Counted from the first letter of the stretch, positions 1 through 11,580 are shown. The stretch: DNA of 64,000 bases from Ephydatia muelleri (GCA_013339895.1 JABACO010000018.1:154732-218731), one strand, 5' to 3'. The notes: generated by a model from the sequence alone, not told the origin. Numbers and translations: made by a program.

Positions 1-2822
1 AGCAACGCACTACCTTCCTCATCACGCTGTAATACGGGAGGATAAGCTGACAACTAAGCTGCGCATCGTTTATGATGCATCGGCAAGGAGTAATGGACCG
101 TCTCTTAATGATTGTTTGTATGCTGGACCGACCTTCGGCCAGAACATTTTGGACATTCTTCTGAGATTCCGTCTCTTTCAGATAGCTGTGACTGCAGACA
201 TAGAGAAGGCCTTTCTTATGGTGTCTGTAGCAGAAGACCGCAATGCTTCAAGGTTTCTGTGGGTGGATGACATCACAGCACAACTTCCTAGACTAGTTGT
301 CATGCGCTTCACTAGAGTAATGTTTGGAGTGTCGGCAAGCCCGTTCCTTCTCAACGCGACGATTAGAAAGCAAGTCGAAGGCTACAGAGACGGAGATCAT
401 TCCTTTATTGAGAAGTTCAATCGCTCCATCTATGTAGATGAACTCACCTTTGGAGAGCCAAGGCACTTGAGCTGTATGAGAAGTCGAGACAGTGTTTGAG
501 CCGAGCAGGATTCACTCTCAGGAAATTCATGTCGAACTCTCCAACCCTTCAGGCACGCATGTCTTCTCAGGACAACCATGGGGTTCAAGTTCCTCAACGT
601 GAACCTGTGACCTGTGACGACGAATCATACACCAAGAACACCTTGGGAGAAAGACTGGATCTACCAGAATGTGTTAAGGTGCTGGGGGTTAAGTGGAAGC
701 CAGCTGAAGACGTCCTTGTCTGTGACATTGGCGACCTCTACAAGGTGGCCGTTACCATGCATCCTACCAAGAGGAATGTTATTGGTCTCTCTGCACACGT
801 GTATGATCCCATGGGCATCCTTTCACCTTGGACAGTATGCTTCAAGCTACTTTTCCAGGATTTTTGTGCAGCAAGATTAGATTGGGATGACCAACTAGGA
901 GAGCTGTTGCTGAAGTGGAGGATGTTGCTGTCAAGAATGCAAGAACCACTCCTCCACATTCCAAGGTGCTACTTCCATGATGTTGAAGAACCTTATCCCT
1001 GTGAATTAATTGGATTTTGTGATGCATCGCAAAAGGGCATATGCCACAGTGGTGTTCATGAAAGTAGGTTCTGCCAGCAAGTGTGCAATCCGATTTGTTG
1101 CTTCGAGGACCAGAGTTGCTCCCTTGAACTCACTAACTATTCCCAGACTGGAGCTGCTAGCTGCACTTCTTTTGGCACGTCTTCTTTCAAATGCCATGCA
1201 AGCACTACAGCCTGAACAGAAATTTGACAAGACATCCTGCTATACAGACTCAAAGATTGTCTTGTATTGGATAAAGGGCTATGACAAAGAGTGGAAGCAG
1301 TTTGTGGAGAACAGAGTGAGAGAGATTCGCACTCTGATTCCAGTGGAGTGTTGGCATCACTGTCGCGGTGATGTAAACCCAGCTGATCTCCCATCAAGAG
1401 GAGTTGAAGGTACCGAACCAAGTGCAATTGGATCCTGGCTGAAGGTACCTCAGCATGTTTGTGAGCCAGATCAGGAACCTTGTAATCCTGAATTGAACAC
1501 CATACCTGAGGCCTGTGCAATGGAGCTGAAGGCGGGAGACCGAACCTCCTCAATGACTGTCCACAGCGTGGTGGTTGAAGAGTCAAGTCGGATTGATTCA
1601 GTCATTCGGGTGGAGGACTTCAGCACTCTTAGATGGCTTCTGGGGGTAACGGCTCGTGTTCAGAAATTTATTACCCTACTGAAATTTAAGGTTAAGGTTG
1701 ACCCTCAACACAGAATGAAGACTATGACTGCAGTAGACATCTTGAACGCAGAAAGGCTCTGGATTAGACAGTCTCAATTGTCACTTGTGCAGAATGATAA
1801 TTTTAGGATGTGGCAAACCCAGTTTGGCTTATACAAGGATAAGGATGGCATTTGGAGATGTGCTGGAAGGCTACAGAATGCTGATTTGCCAAACGATGGA
1901 AGACACCCAATCTTCCTTGAGAAATCTCATCATCTAACTATATTGGTCGTATGGAGTTGTCATGCTCGAGTTATGCATGGAGGTGTTAAGGAGACTCACA
2001 GAACTAAGGTCGAAGTTTTGGATTGTAAGGGGGAGACAGTTTGTGAGGACACTTAGTGTAAGTTGTGTAAATGTTTTAACTCCAAGCCACTCATTGGGCC
2101 ACCACCTCCCCCATTGCCAGACTTCAGAGTACAAGCAGCGCCACCGTTCAGTTATATAGGGGTTGATCATGCGGGACCGTTGTACCTGAAGAACGGAAGG
2201 AAAGTTTGGATTTGCCTCTTCACATGTTGTCTCGTGCGTGCTGTCTATCTGGAACTAGCTCCGGACCTAACTGCAGAGTCATTCATACGCTGTTTGAGAC
2301 GATTCTCTGCCAGACGGGGAGTTCCCCAGAAAGTGGTTTCAGATAACAGCAAGACATTTCGGTCAGCAAACAAGGTTCTGAAGGCTATAATGGTCTCTCC
2401 TGAAGTAGAGCGCCATTTTTTAGACTTGTGTATTCAATGGACTTTCATATTGGAGAAGGCTCCCTGGTGGGGGAGGATTCTACGAGAGGTTGATCCAGTC
2501 AATGAAGAGATGCTTAAGGAAGGCTATTGGCAAGGCAAGGATGGATTATGGAGCTAGTCACAGTTTTGGTGGAAGTGGAGGCTACACTAAACTCGCGCCC
2601 AATTTCGTACCTATCCTCAAGAGACATAGGGGAACCCCTCACACCATCTCACCTGTTCATGGGTCGTCGGCTGTGTAGCCTGCCTAGTCCAGTAGACATC
2701 TCTGATGCAGATCCTGAGTTCGGTGTGACGGCGGCAAACGTGACACGACGCATGGTTTACCTGAACACAGTACTGCAGAACTTTTGGAAAAGATGGAAGA
2801 CGGAGTACCTGACTGGGCTATG
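1..2822 (+). pseudogene. pol: BEL/Pao pol: RT, RNase H and integrase, frameshifted
   Basis: From about position 22 the reading carries the Pao RT hallmark YLPHHAV, then TTKLRIVYDAS and SLNDCLYAGP, followed by ILLRFR and the ADIEKAF catalytic block. The usual YVDD box reads YVDE near 430-445, which would remove one metal ligand. The frame breaks at about 496 and 1010, where the RNase H-like part continues (CYTDSKIVLYWI, CRGDVNPADLPSRG), then the H2C2 zinc-binding region (about 1850-2000), and breaks again before the integrase core (YIGVDHAGPLYL near 2150; VVSDNSKTF near 2335). The last readable part is WKRWKTEYLTGL at about 2790-2822, just before the inserted transposon. It is a retrotransposon relic, not a host gene. 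Confidence 0.9.
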
Positions 2823-2851
2823 AGAGATCCATTCTAGCCAAGGACACCATA

Positions 2852-5800
2852 GTGACGAGTCGTTTTGGCGGCGACTATTTGGCGGAAGGCTCCGCCAGCC
2901 GTGTCGCCATCAATTTTTTTTTTTCGCCAATTAGTTGTCGAATAAACGGCATCACGGAAGGGGGTGGGGGGAGGGGCATTACTCACGTAATAATAATAAT
3001 AATAATATCCTTCAAACTATGGCTTTTTCTTGCCACGCTGAAGTGCATGCAAAATGATACCGTATACTGGTACATGTACTTCTTACATAATGCACAGACA
3101 TACGGCGCCTGTAGTGAAAGGAATTATTTCGTATGGCCGACTCGCTACCGGTACTAGGTACTCTCCCTGCTGAGGATCCTCCCCCGAATCCCCCACTCCG
3201 ATGACGACATTCATAGCTGTTCAGCCGACCGGTATAAAAAAACAGCGCACTCTTTTTGATGTGGGACTGAAAACTGTGGCTAAGGGGGCTTCTATTGTGG
3301 TCAGCAATGACCACAGCATCAGACTCCATCCTGCAGTCGTCCAACAGCAGGAACAACGGAGACAGGCACAACGAGGCAGAGAGCTACGGGCTGGTGAGCC
3401 TCCTTCAGTCGTGCTACACGTAGCAGAAAGCAGACCAGTAGAGTCAATAGTGTTGCAACGACCAGTGTCGAAGAGAGCTGTGCTTCTTCGGACAGTCCTT
3501 GCTGAAATGACACGTTCAATTGAGCCAGCTTATAGGAAAGATGTTCAGCAGGGAAAGAGGGGCCCCTACGCTGGTGGTTTGGGTAGATGGCCTCAACACT
3601 TGAAGAGTCTTGCCATTGAGCGGCACACTCGAAGATACCCTGGTTGGTTGAACATTCCAATGAAGAGCTTCAATGGCCAGCCTGCCAGGGGAGTTTTGGG
3701 GGCCCTGGGGTGCAGTCAATGATACCACTGCACACTTGAATGTGAGAGTTGTTGTTAGTAATAGAAGTGCATTGTTAACATATGTTATCCCACTCTTCTG
3801 TAGCTCAACTTCAATGCCTTTGCGAACCTAAGTGAGAAGACCCTAGAGAACTGGTTGCGGGCGCATAAGATTGCATACTTGGAAGGGGGTGTAGCACTAA
3901 CTGGTCTGCGGATGACATCAACATGGAAGCACCCTTGGACCCTCGTAAAAGAAATTGAAGAGCTTATTTGTCAGCAGGTGGATAACCCTACAGTGGCAGT
4001 TACCTCTGCAACCTTGCGCCCCATCATCAAGGCTCACATTAATTTATCTCCATGGAAGGGTTTGTTGGCGGAGTATGCACGCTTGGGAGCAAAGGCTATT
4101 CGATTGTTGGGCATCGATGACAAGCGCCAGGTATACGCATACATTGTTTCTGCTTTTGTTTACTTCTATTGTGAAGTGTCTTGCTTCACATTTAACTTGT
4201 TTCATCTTATCAGGTAACAGTGGTTGCAGCAGCAGCAGCTAATGGCACCTCCCTACCATATCAAGTTGTGCTCACGGGGAACACCAAAAAGTGCCTGCCA
4301 CCAATAGATGACTGCAAGCCTTTGCTGGACTTAGGGTGGAGTATTACTTGGTCAGACAACCACTGGTCCAATTTGGAGACATCTAAGCTTCTTTTTGACA
4401 GTGTACATCTTCTCTATTTTCTGGAGGTGAAGAAGTTAAACCTTCCTGAAGATTACCCAGGTACGCTAATACACCATCCATGCACCGCACCATTGATGAA
4501 ATGCATTCCTAAATATACATTTCAGTTACATGTCTGATCCATGTTGCATCCATTTGTCCATCATACAGCTGTGTATCTGATTGATGTTTGGGGCGTCCAC
4601 ATTAGCGAGGCGTTCCTGACCCACCTAAAGAACAAGGCTCCATGGCTAAATGTAAAGTTCATTCTGGCCAATTGTACCAGGTAAATCAATGCATGTGTGA
4701 ATTTTATAAGTTTTCAATGTACATGTACATGCATGTATTTTTCATTAGTGTCCTGCAACCAATGGATGTCGGGATTCAGAAGCCTTTTAAAGACGCACAT
4801 CGTGCAGTCTTTGCCTGCTTATATCATGGCTTTGCACATAAACATGATAAAGGATGGAGTACCACCAGAGGATCAGACAGTTGACCTTAGGACATCCGCG
4901 TTGAAGCCCCTCCTCCCAATGTTTCTGGCACATGCCTTCAAAAGAATAAGTGAAGACAATCTTGTGAAGAACACGTGGGAGAAAGCTGGCATTCTAAAGT
5001 GCTTCAATGCTGATTTTCAGCGTGAGGCAGTGAGGTTGGCCTTTTCTAATGAGCTGTATCCTGTTGATGAACAGCCTCCAATTGTAGCGGACAATGAACC
5101 AGGGCTATATGATACCCTAGAAAATGAGGATGATCTTGCTGCAGAGGAGCTGCTGCAACAGCTACAAGATTTACAGTGTGCCCAAAAGTACACATGCAGA
5201 TATCCCTGGTTTGGCCCAAGATGTTGGCAGGGCAGCAGCTGTAAGGCCAGGTTGAAAGGGACATGATCGCTCATGCTGTCGGGCAGGAAGCAGCAAAGAA
5301 GCCTTTGCCCCTACGAGCTGCGAAGGGAAAGAAAAAAACAGTGGGAAAACGTAACAAGATCGCAGAGCCAAGGGCATCTGATAAGAGGCCGCGGGGTCGC
5401 CCAACAAATGCTGAGCGACAGGGGAGGGCAGCAACATCACCATCTATAAAAGCGACTGTCCTGGTAATACCGGATGTTATTGAAGAGGCTGGGCCTTCAA
5501 GTGACACACATCCATGACGGCTGACACGTGCACCAAGTCAGTTCAATGATGGGGCATCTGAATCAGAGTCCGATTCAGATTTTTTAAGACGTGGAGGTCG
5601 ACGACGAACTTCACGCTGAGGTCGACGACGAACATGCTTCAGAGGATGAGGAGGAAGCAGCCCTGGCTGCCGCTCTTGCGGAGGTAGCAGGCGCTCTTAG
5701 GTGCAAGCCTAGAAGCCAAATCAATTAAACGATGGATTTAATAATGTTCGATCATAACATATCTGCCAATTATAAATCGCCATAAATTTAATGGGTTAGA

Positions 5801-5871
5801 GATTTCCGCCAATTATAAATCGCCAGTTAGTTAAAATAAATAGTTTTGGCTCCGCCAAAACGTCTCGTCAC
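2852..5871 (+). mobile_element. pogo-like (Tc1/mariner superfamily) DNA transposon inserted in Pao pol
   Basis: Ends are inverted: GTGACGAGTCGTTTTGGCGG on the left and its complement with one mismatch on the right. Each is flanked by TA (2850-2851 and 5872-5873), the target duplication of the Tc1/mariner-pogo group. Sub-terminal sequence also repeats: short AATTATAAATCGCC-like blocks near the right end and a second TCCGCCA motif near each end. The 3.0-kb body carries a spliced DDE transposase gene. The insertion splits DUF5641 of the surrounding Pao element. Confidence 0.88.
3201..5517 (+). pseudogene. pogo-like DDE transposase, intron-containing, one frameshift
   Basis: The ATG at 3201 opens a basic N-terminal exon. 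A donor near 3710 and the acceptor at 3803 join it to the next exon. Clear GT-AG introns lie at 4131-4213, 4461-4568 and 4681-4748. They splice in frame to give the DDE core: LLGIDDKRQVTVV (first acid), VYLIDVWGVHIS (second region) and CTSVLQPMDVGIQKPFK (last acid). About 4790-4860 the frame must shift to continue into the conserved DLRTSALKPL tail, so this copy is damaged. The C-terminal stretch (5263-5517) is strongly basic and contains KRPRGRP, an AT-hook-type motif; acidic coding-like sequence follows to about 5700. Family assignment is by motif order; mobility in trans is not testable from sequence. Confidence 0.8.
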
Positions 5872-5889
5872 TACGGTACGTCACCAGAA

Positions 5890-6131
5890 TTCATGTGGGT
5901 GATGTTCTCATCCATGATCCAGTCCAACCTAGAGCACTATGGAGAATTGGCAAGGTGGAGAAACTTTTACAGGGCTCGGACGGATTAGTGCGAGGTGCAT
6001 CTCTTAGAGTGCAGTCGGACACTACAACCATATTGTTGAATCGCCCATTACAACACTTGTACCCTCTTGAAATTGGGGCCCCCGCTGACCAGATGGATCG
6101 ACGTGAACCTGACGAACCTAGTTGTCACTAG
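5890..6131 (+). pseudogene. pol: BEL/Pao pol C-terminus (DUF5641) resumed after the inserted transposon
   Basis: The reading VGDVLIHDP, then ALWRIGKVEKLLQG, VRGASLRV and RPLQHLYPLE is the DUF5641 module that ends Pao integrases. It continues the WKRWKTEYLTGL segment interrupted at about 2822. Together the two halves show that the 3-kb transposon sits inside this module. A termination codon follows at about 6129. Confidence 0.88.
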
Positions 6132-6223
6132 GAGATCTCAGCCTACCAGAGTTGCTGCTCAAGTAGCAAGACTCCGAATAGAGGAACAGTTGAACTGATG
6201 TTGACCTTTCCCTTACTAGTCTA

Positions 6224-6240
6224 ACTAGTCAGGGGGGGAG
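6224..6240 (+). other. Polypurine tract of the Pao element
   Basis: A G-rich purine run (AGTCAGGGGGGGAG) lies directly before the TGT that starts the LTR, the expected place for the plus-strand primer of an LTR retrotransposon. Confidence 0.7.
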
Positions 6241-6578
6241 TGTCGCATTTTTGCATTAATTCATGTGGGTTATATTCGCGCACGTGATTTGATTATTAAG
6301 TCCCTATCGAGTAGCGTGTTCACGAGTGCGAGTACTGTCCGGGGTAATCCAACTACATCGCCCTAATAGTGATTTAGTATCCGTAAACACTACACAGGCA
6401 GTCTGTGTCCAGAATATACTGGAAATCAAGTGAAACTCCTGTGTATGCAGACCAGAGTATTTACTGTAACAAGGAATTGAAGGGAGAGACTATTTAGAGA
6501 ATACGGAGCTTTGTCGCAGGTTTATGTTGCTCAAGTACTTTGACCCAGCTGTGGCCATGACATTGGGATCCCGTGACA
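6241..6578 (+). repeat. 3' LTR of the BEL/Pao element
   Basis: The segment begins TGTCGC and ends GTGACA, nearly inverted TG...CA termini, and directly follows the polypurine tract. The length of about 338 bp is modest for the family. The partner LTR is outside the window, so the right boundary is inferred from the terminal inverted motif. From 6579 to about 6950 there is AT-rich sequence with no gene I can support. Confidence 0.65.
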
Positions 6579-6951
6579 ATACACTGTGCTGTGACAATTG
6601 CTGATCTAATGTTCAGTGAAGACTCGTCTCCTCTTTTACACATGCACTCCTACACTTCCCTTCCTTCTTACACTGCACTCCCACACTGACTTCACCTCTT
6701 ACACATTATTACTCTCAAATCAGCTTGGGAATTTGGAACATGTGAGTGCATATATGTGATACATATGTATATGGTCTCTAATAGTCCGTCTCATTGGTCT
6801 CATTCACAACATTAATGTATCTTTCACTACCTTCCTCATCCTCAGTGTCACTGTATGATTGTATATTGCTTTGCTGTTTTGCTTTCTTTATCCACTTCAT
6901 CATTTTATGTCTATCAATTCTACCTAGGGGATTTGGAGAGAAGTTGGAGAA

Positions 6952-7985
6952 CTAACTCTCATGAATCACCTCAAGTATTCTGCCCTTTAGTACAACTTCA
7001 GCAACAATCTGCACATCTTTCGCATCTGACCTCCTGCTGTGAGCAGTTTCTCCTTGATGGATGCCTGTCTGTCTCTCAAAACCAAGAGAAAGCCTCTCAA
7101 GGGAGGACACTGCTCTTGCAGCATGAGTACTAGCAAACTTGGTAAAATTGGCTCCCGTGTTTCCTATAATTTCTTTGTACAGCTTATTTACGTGCTCATT
7201 GTGGAGATCACAAGGTATATTCAGACCTTTGCCACCATGGGTATTCACAAACCTTCCCCAGGTCGGCTGGTGCACAAGGTTTGGCTGGAGAGTAGCAAGT
7301 TGGATTATAATCGAAGAGCCTCAAGTGCATACTTAGTCTTCCTCTCTGCATGGAAGTGAAGCATACACAACTTCCAACACCTGATGACACGTTCGCCATC
7401 TCCTCCTTACAGGCATCAGTGAAAAGGTGTACTAATACTGCAAAGTGGCATAGAACACGTGCATAGCTATGTACTCCATCACCTGCAGTGTCTGCCTCAC
7501 TGTCATTGAGGAACGCTTCTGGTATGACCGTGAACCTACTTGCCACCTTCGTGGTCGGTGTTTATGTCCACCTTTACGTCCCCTTCAGGTTCTCCTATGT
7601 TTAGCTCTGCACATGCAGCTGCCACTATGTGTCCCTTGAACACAGTGAGTAATGCATCCTGGCAAGCGTGCATGTCATCCTTCGGTTTGTTAGCTTTGGA
7701 CAACCGTCCAAGTCTTGTAAAGAGTTGGGTGAGTGATCCATGGTCTCGTGGACTGATCTTCACAAGTTTTTGCCAAATCAACTGCAGAAAATCAAAGGTA
7801 CATGTACATGTAATATAGTCACACTGAATTATCATGTGTTGTAATGTACTACTTACTATCATGAAGTTCATGACACAGTGCCAGTCCTCTACACATGGCT
7901 CCAACTGCTCAAGTCAACCCTCTCGGGTGTTGGAGCACATCACATGACCCTTGGCACCCTGTTCTCGTTTGCAAGTGATGTGGTC

Positions 7986-8019
<34 letters not shown>

Positions 8020-8440
8020 TAATAGCTACATGGCTGTACGATGCTCCTAGGTATGAGGCCATCACGCTCATTATGTGCACCAAGTCACTACTCTTGGTCT
8101 CATTCTTGTGCAGCACATCCAGAACTATAACTTCAGATTTGACTGCCATCTTTCATTGTATATGTGTGGAATATGAGTGACAACAAACTTCTTCAGTTGA
8201 CGCAGGTCCTTGTGTAGTCACACAGTATTCTACCAACGAGCACCTCCATGTCACTCTGGACAACCTTCATGTCTTCTTGGGATGGCTAAAAACAGTCTAC
8301 CTTCAGTGATACTAGGTGAGGTGGGGAGAACTGAGGCAATTGGAGCAGGAGGTGAGATGCCGGCCTTTATTGCAAGTAGGCTGAACATGTGTCTAAGTTC
8401 TCCATGGTGATCACTCCTGATGTCACTCATCGTTGTCACT
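6952..8440 (-). pseudogene. DUF6589-family gene, spliced, damaged
   Basis: On the minus strand the reading order is: SEVIVLDVLHKNE (about 8140-8080), ITCKREQGAKGHVMCSNTRE (about 7980-7925), EPCVEDWHCVMNF (about 7903-7865), IWQKLVKISPRDHGSL, a segment ending GHIVAAACAELN, and finally WGRFVNTHGGKGLNIPCDLH followed by a block ending FTKFASTHAARA. This is the conserved pattern of DUF6589 proteins, which are multicopy in cnidarians, sponges and fungi and have no assigned activity. A GT-AG intron fits 7856-7782. A pure C run (7986-8018) and stops interrupt the frame, so I call it a pseudogene or a poorly assembled gene. It may belong to a mobile element, but no ends are visible. Confidence 0.7.
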
Positions 8441-8461
8441 TGTCTTCTTCAATTAGCACCT

Positions 8462-8740
8462 ACCCAAGTTTGCATTACGTTTGAAGATGGAAGCCCTAGC
8501 GTAGTACCAACCAAAAAAATTGAGAACCAAAGCAACCTGAAAGTAAACAACGTATGCGAAGTGAAGTGGACCAACGGGAAAGTTTACTAAGCAACGATCG
8601 TTGCGCTTGGTAAGGCATCTAGCAAGCTGTGTATCTCTGTCGATTTGAAGAGAATATTTTTACAGGTGGGCGCGAAAAGATGGAAGCCAAATTGGCAGAA
8701 GATAAGCCAGAAACATGTGCAATCATAGCTAGCATATAAT
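8462..8740 (+). pseudogene. Short coding relic with a Tudor/SH3-like motif
   Basis: The plus strand reads VCITFEDGSPSVVP, then NNVCEVKWTNGKVY, a stop, and ATIVALG. The pattern of a valine-lysine-tryptophan strand followed by glycine-lysine-tyrosine resembles small beta-barrel modules found near the N-terminus of BEN-type proteins in invertebrates. The in-frame TAA at about 8588 breaks it. No start or downstream exons could be joined. It may be an exon remnant of a repeat family. Confidence 0.35.
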
Positions 8741-8810
8741 GCGCATCCACGAAGTACAGAAGTGAATTCGGAAGACAGTGAAAAGGAGGAAGAGCACTCT
8801 AGAGGGTCTT

Positions 8811-9845
8811 TACTTTCAATTCCACAGCAAAGATGAGATAGCCTACTTTAATTGGATTTCTATGCTGATTTCACAAAATGTATGCTATATTATAGTAGCT
8901 CCCGGAGTCACGGCGGACATTTAGAAATCATAACCATAACTTCACTGTACTACACACAAATTGAAGTACTGAAATTCAATATCCACTATTGGGGTACTCC
9001 TTTACTTTCAATTCCACAGCAATGATGAGATAGCTTACTTTTCAATGGATTTCGATACTGATTTCACTAAATGTATACTATATTAGAGTAGCTCCCGAAG
9101 TCACAGTGAACGTTTAGAAGTCCAAAATATAATTTCATTGTACTACACACGAAACGAAGTACTGAAATTCAGTATCCACTATTGGGGCACTCCTTGATTT
9201 CAATTCCACAGCAATGATGATATATAGCCTACTTTTCAATGGATTCTGGGATTGCTCAATATATCCTATATCCATGTAGTTGCTGAGGTCACGACGGACG
9301 TTTAGAAGTCCAAAAGATACTTTCATTGTACTACATACGAATCGAAGTACTGAAATTCAATATCCACTATTGGGCACTACTCTACTTTCAATTCCACAGC
9401 AATGAGGAGATAGCCTACTTTTCAATTCATTATGATGCTGATTTCACAAAATGTATCCTATATATCAGAGTAGCTCCCCGAAGTCACGGGGTAAGTCCAA
9501 ATAATACTTTCATTGTACTACACACGAATCGAAATACTGAAATTCAACATTCATAATTGGGGCACTCCTTTATTTTCAATTCCACTGCAATGAGATAGCC
9601 TACTTTTCAATGGAATTCGATACTAAATTCTCAAAATGTCTCCTATATCCTGTTGTCACGGCGGACGGATTAGAAGTCCAATAGATACTTTCATTGTACT
9701 GCACACAAATCGAAGTACTGAAATTCAATATCAACTATTGGGGCACTCCTTTACTTTCAATTCCACAGCAATGATGAGATATTCAATTTGGCTTTTCCTT
9801 TCAATGGAACTACAAGCCATGAACTTTGAAAAGGACGAGAAATAG
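8811..9845 (+). repeat. Tandem satellite, about 190-bp unit, six copies
   Basis: The landmark TACTTTCAATTCCACAGCAA recurs at 8811, 9003, 9194, 9383, 9571 and 9752, giving spacings of 192, 191, 189, 188 and 181 bp. Each unit also carries a conserved TTTCATTGTACTACAC segment and a GAAGTACTGAAATTCA block. Copies diverge by substitutions and small indels. No long conserved ORF runs through the array, so it looks like non-coding satellite DNA. Confidence 0.9.
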
Positions 9846-10832
9846 ATGGAAGACACAACATAGGACTTATGAACAAGATGAGAGAAAAATAATCTGAAGC
9901 GAAGAAAGGTTTACCATATGTACGGGGATGAGAAGGTTAATAAGAGCAACGATGAGATTGCAGATGAACATGAATGCAAACCAAAGAACGAAATAAAGAA
10001 GCAAAGGAACGGTAGTATTAAGTACGTGGATAAAGAGATTAGCAAGGGCAATGGTGAAATTGAAGATGATGAAAGTTTGACTGAACAGTGTCACCATTAA
10101 TGCAAATGTCCAAATCCTTCGCACACCACATCATGTCTGTTGCATTTTGGGAAATCTCAGGAAAATAGAATTAAAATTTTAGCTGATTACATTGACCAAG
10201 TGAGTGCTAAATTTGATGATGTTGAAATAATAGGATGTTACACATATCCTATAAACCAGATTGCATAACTCCAACACATTCATGGATGATAGCTGCCAGC
10301 AACTTCTTGTCAAATATTTATGTAAACAAGTTTCTATTAATGAAGAACAGTTAATTCGTAGAAAACTAGAGTGGAACTTCGAATTCTGGTGTGGTTTGAA
10401 AAATATCTCAGCCATTTTAAGTGGTGCAATGAAGACAAACACAGTTTTAAGTAGCGGGAGACCCAAACTAAATCACTAGGGTGTTTTTGGTCCGTTTAAA
10501 CCTTCAGTTATTTTAATTCCACGTGACCCAACTTTACTCGACCACGCTCACGCATTCACAGCACTTTCTAGGATATAGTAATGGGTCTCGCTGTGTGGTT
10601 CGATCAAACTTCAGTGATTCCTATACCTATACAAACTTTAAATAGCAATGCACCACTTACTGTTTGTTCAAAATAATTCAAAAACGACGATAGTTTAGAG
10701 AGCTGCCATCTTTTTCACACAAATTGGGTTTATTAAACAGTTATTAAAAATTAACTCCTTTTATTGTTAACTGGCATTTAAAATTTTAACATTCCATCGT
10801 GCGCGCGCTGCGTTTTGGCTCAACCCTACTCT
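9846..10832. other. Stretch with no supported gene
   Basis: AT-rich sequence with short open frames on both strands (longest about 95 codons) and no recognised domain. I see no inverted repeats or RNA gene signature. Confidence 0.5.
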
Positions 10833-11177
10833 ATGGCAAGCCTTGGTGGAAAGAAACCTAAACCTGTGCATGAGAGAGAGTGGGAAAAGCTCATATCAGG
10901 ACAGATTCCTTGCACATCCATTAAAAGTGTGGATGAGACGATTCGTTTCCATAGTGACAGGGGAAAGTGGTACTTCCATCTGACCTACAACCCAGTAGGA
11001 CATTCGAAAAGCAAAAGAGTGACAGTAGAGGACCCGGATGAGAGTTACGTTCTAGGTACTAGGCAAAGGTTATTGGCAAGCCCATTGTTCAAACAACAGT
11101 CTGCACAAGATCTACCATCAGCAGCCCCTCCCCCCCCCCCCCCCCCAACTACACAACAACACTATGCCGGGCTGTAA
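10833..11177 (+). CDS. Small hypothetical protein with a C-terminal poly-proline run
   Basis: An ATG at 10833 (MASLGGKKPKPVHEREW) opens a frame of about 114 codons. It has a plausible folded part (GKWYFHLTYNP) and ends in a run of prolines encoded by a C tract at about 11129-11145, then a stop at 11177. Without the tract shift, another frame stays open to about 11275 (basic, SRPGAGRLDFRRSRKG), so a frameshift or splice may join it to the acidic segment at 11272. I do not recognise a family. It may be the start of a mobile-element gene. Confidence 0.4.
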   Translation: MASLGGKKPKPVHEREWEKLISGQIPCTSIKSVDETIRFHSDRGKWYFHLTYNPVGHSKSKRVTVEDPDESYVLGTRQRLLASPLFKQQSAQDLPSAAPPPPPPPTTQQHYAGL

Positions 11178-11271
11178 AAGTAAAACTCACCTACCAAGCC
11201 TCTGATACAAGGGGAGGATCAAGACCCGGTGCAGGGAGACTGGACTTCAGAAGATCAAGGAAAGGCTGTTT

Positions 11272-11505
11272 ATGAGTCACACTAAAGGTATAGAAGCTGT
11301 TCCATCTACCAGTACACACAGTCGCTCCTCTGAAATTGATGAAGAAGCCCTAATAGATCAGTGGCATCTGGATGATGATGATGGCCCAGACATGGCAGAT
11401 GAAGTTTCAATTGAAGAAACAGGGGAATCTGAAGCTGAAAGTGGCCAAGTAGATGATGATGATAGAGAAGATCATGACGAATTTGATCTTGGAGACATGT
11501 GCTGA
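11272..11505 (+). CDS. Short acidic hypothetical protein segment
   Basis: The ATG at 11272 opens 77 codons rich in Asp and Glu (LDDDDGPDMADEVS, then VDDDDREDHDEFDLGD) ending at a stop. Polyadenylation-like signals follow directly. It may be the last exon of the gene beginning at 10833 rather than an independent gene; composition alone gives no function. Confidence 0.4.
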   Translation: MSHTKGIEAVPSTSTHSRSSEIDEEALIDQWHLDDDDGPDMADEVSIEETGESEAESGQVDDDDREDHDEFDLGDMC

Positions 11506-11537
11506 TAGTTTTGTAATGTTTTGTGATTATAATCTTG

Positions 11538-11580
11538 CAAAATAAAAAATCAAATAAAATTTTTCTTTTAAATAAAGTCT
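11538..11580 (+). terminator. Cluster of polyadenylation signals
   Basis: AATAAA-type hexamers occur at about 11541, 11554 and 11571, 35-70 bp after the acidic ORF stop, followed by T-rich sequence. This fits the 3' end of the gene on the plus strand. Confidence 0.55.

Larger units (their letters stand above)
1..6578 (+). mobile_element. BEL/Pao LTR retrotransposon, 3' part, split by a DNA transposon
   Basis: The window opens inside a Pao-type pol gene. Reverse transcriptase, RNase H, integrase and the terminal DUF5641 module follow in the usual order, then a purine-rich tract and one LTR. The 5' LTR, gag and protease would lie left of the window. A pogo-like transposon occupies 2852-5871, so pol resumes at about 5890. 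Several frameshifts and stops show this copy cannot encode a full polyprotein. Assignment rests on the RT and DUF5641 motifs described in the component entries. Confidence 0.9.

Noticed and set aside
3000..3010. ATA-type trinucleotide run near the pogo-like left end
   Set aside because: Only a few units; ordinary simple sequence.
7940..8149. Poly-glycine protein on the minus strand
   Set aside because: The glycine run is only the translation of the C homopolymer inside the DUF6589 relic.
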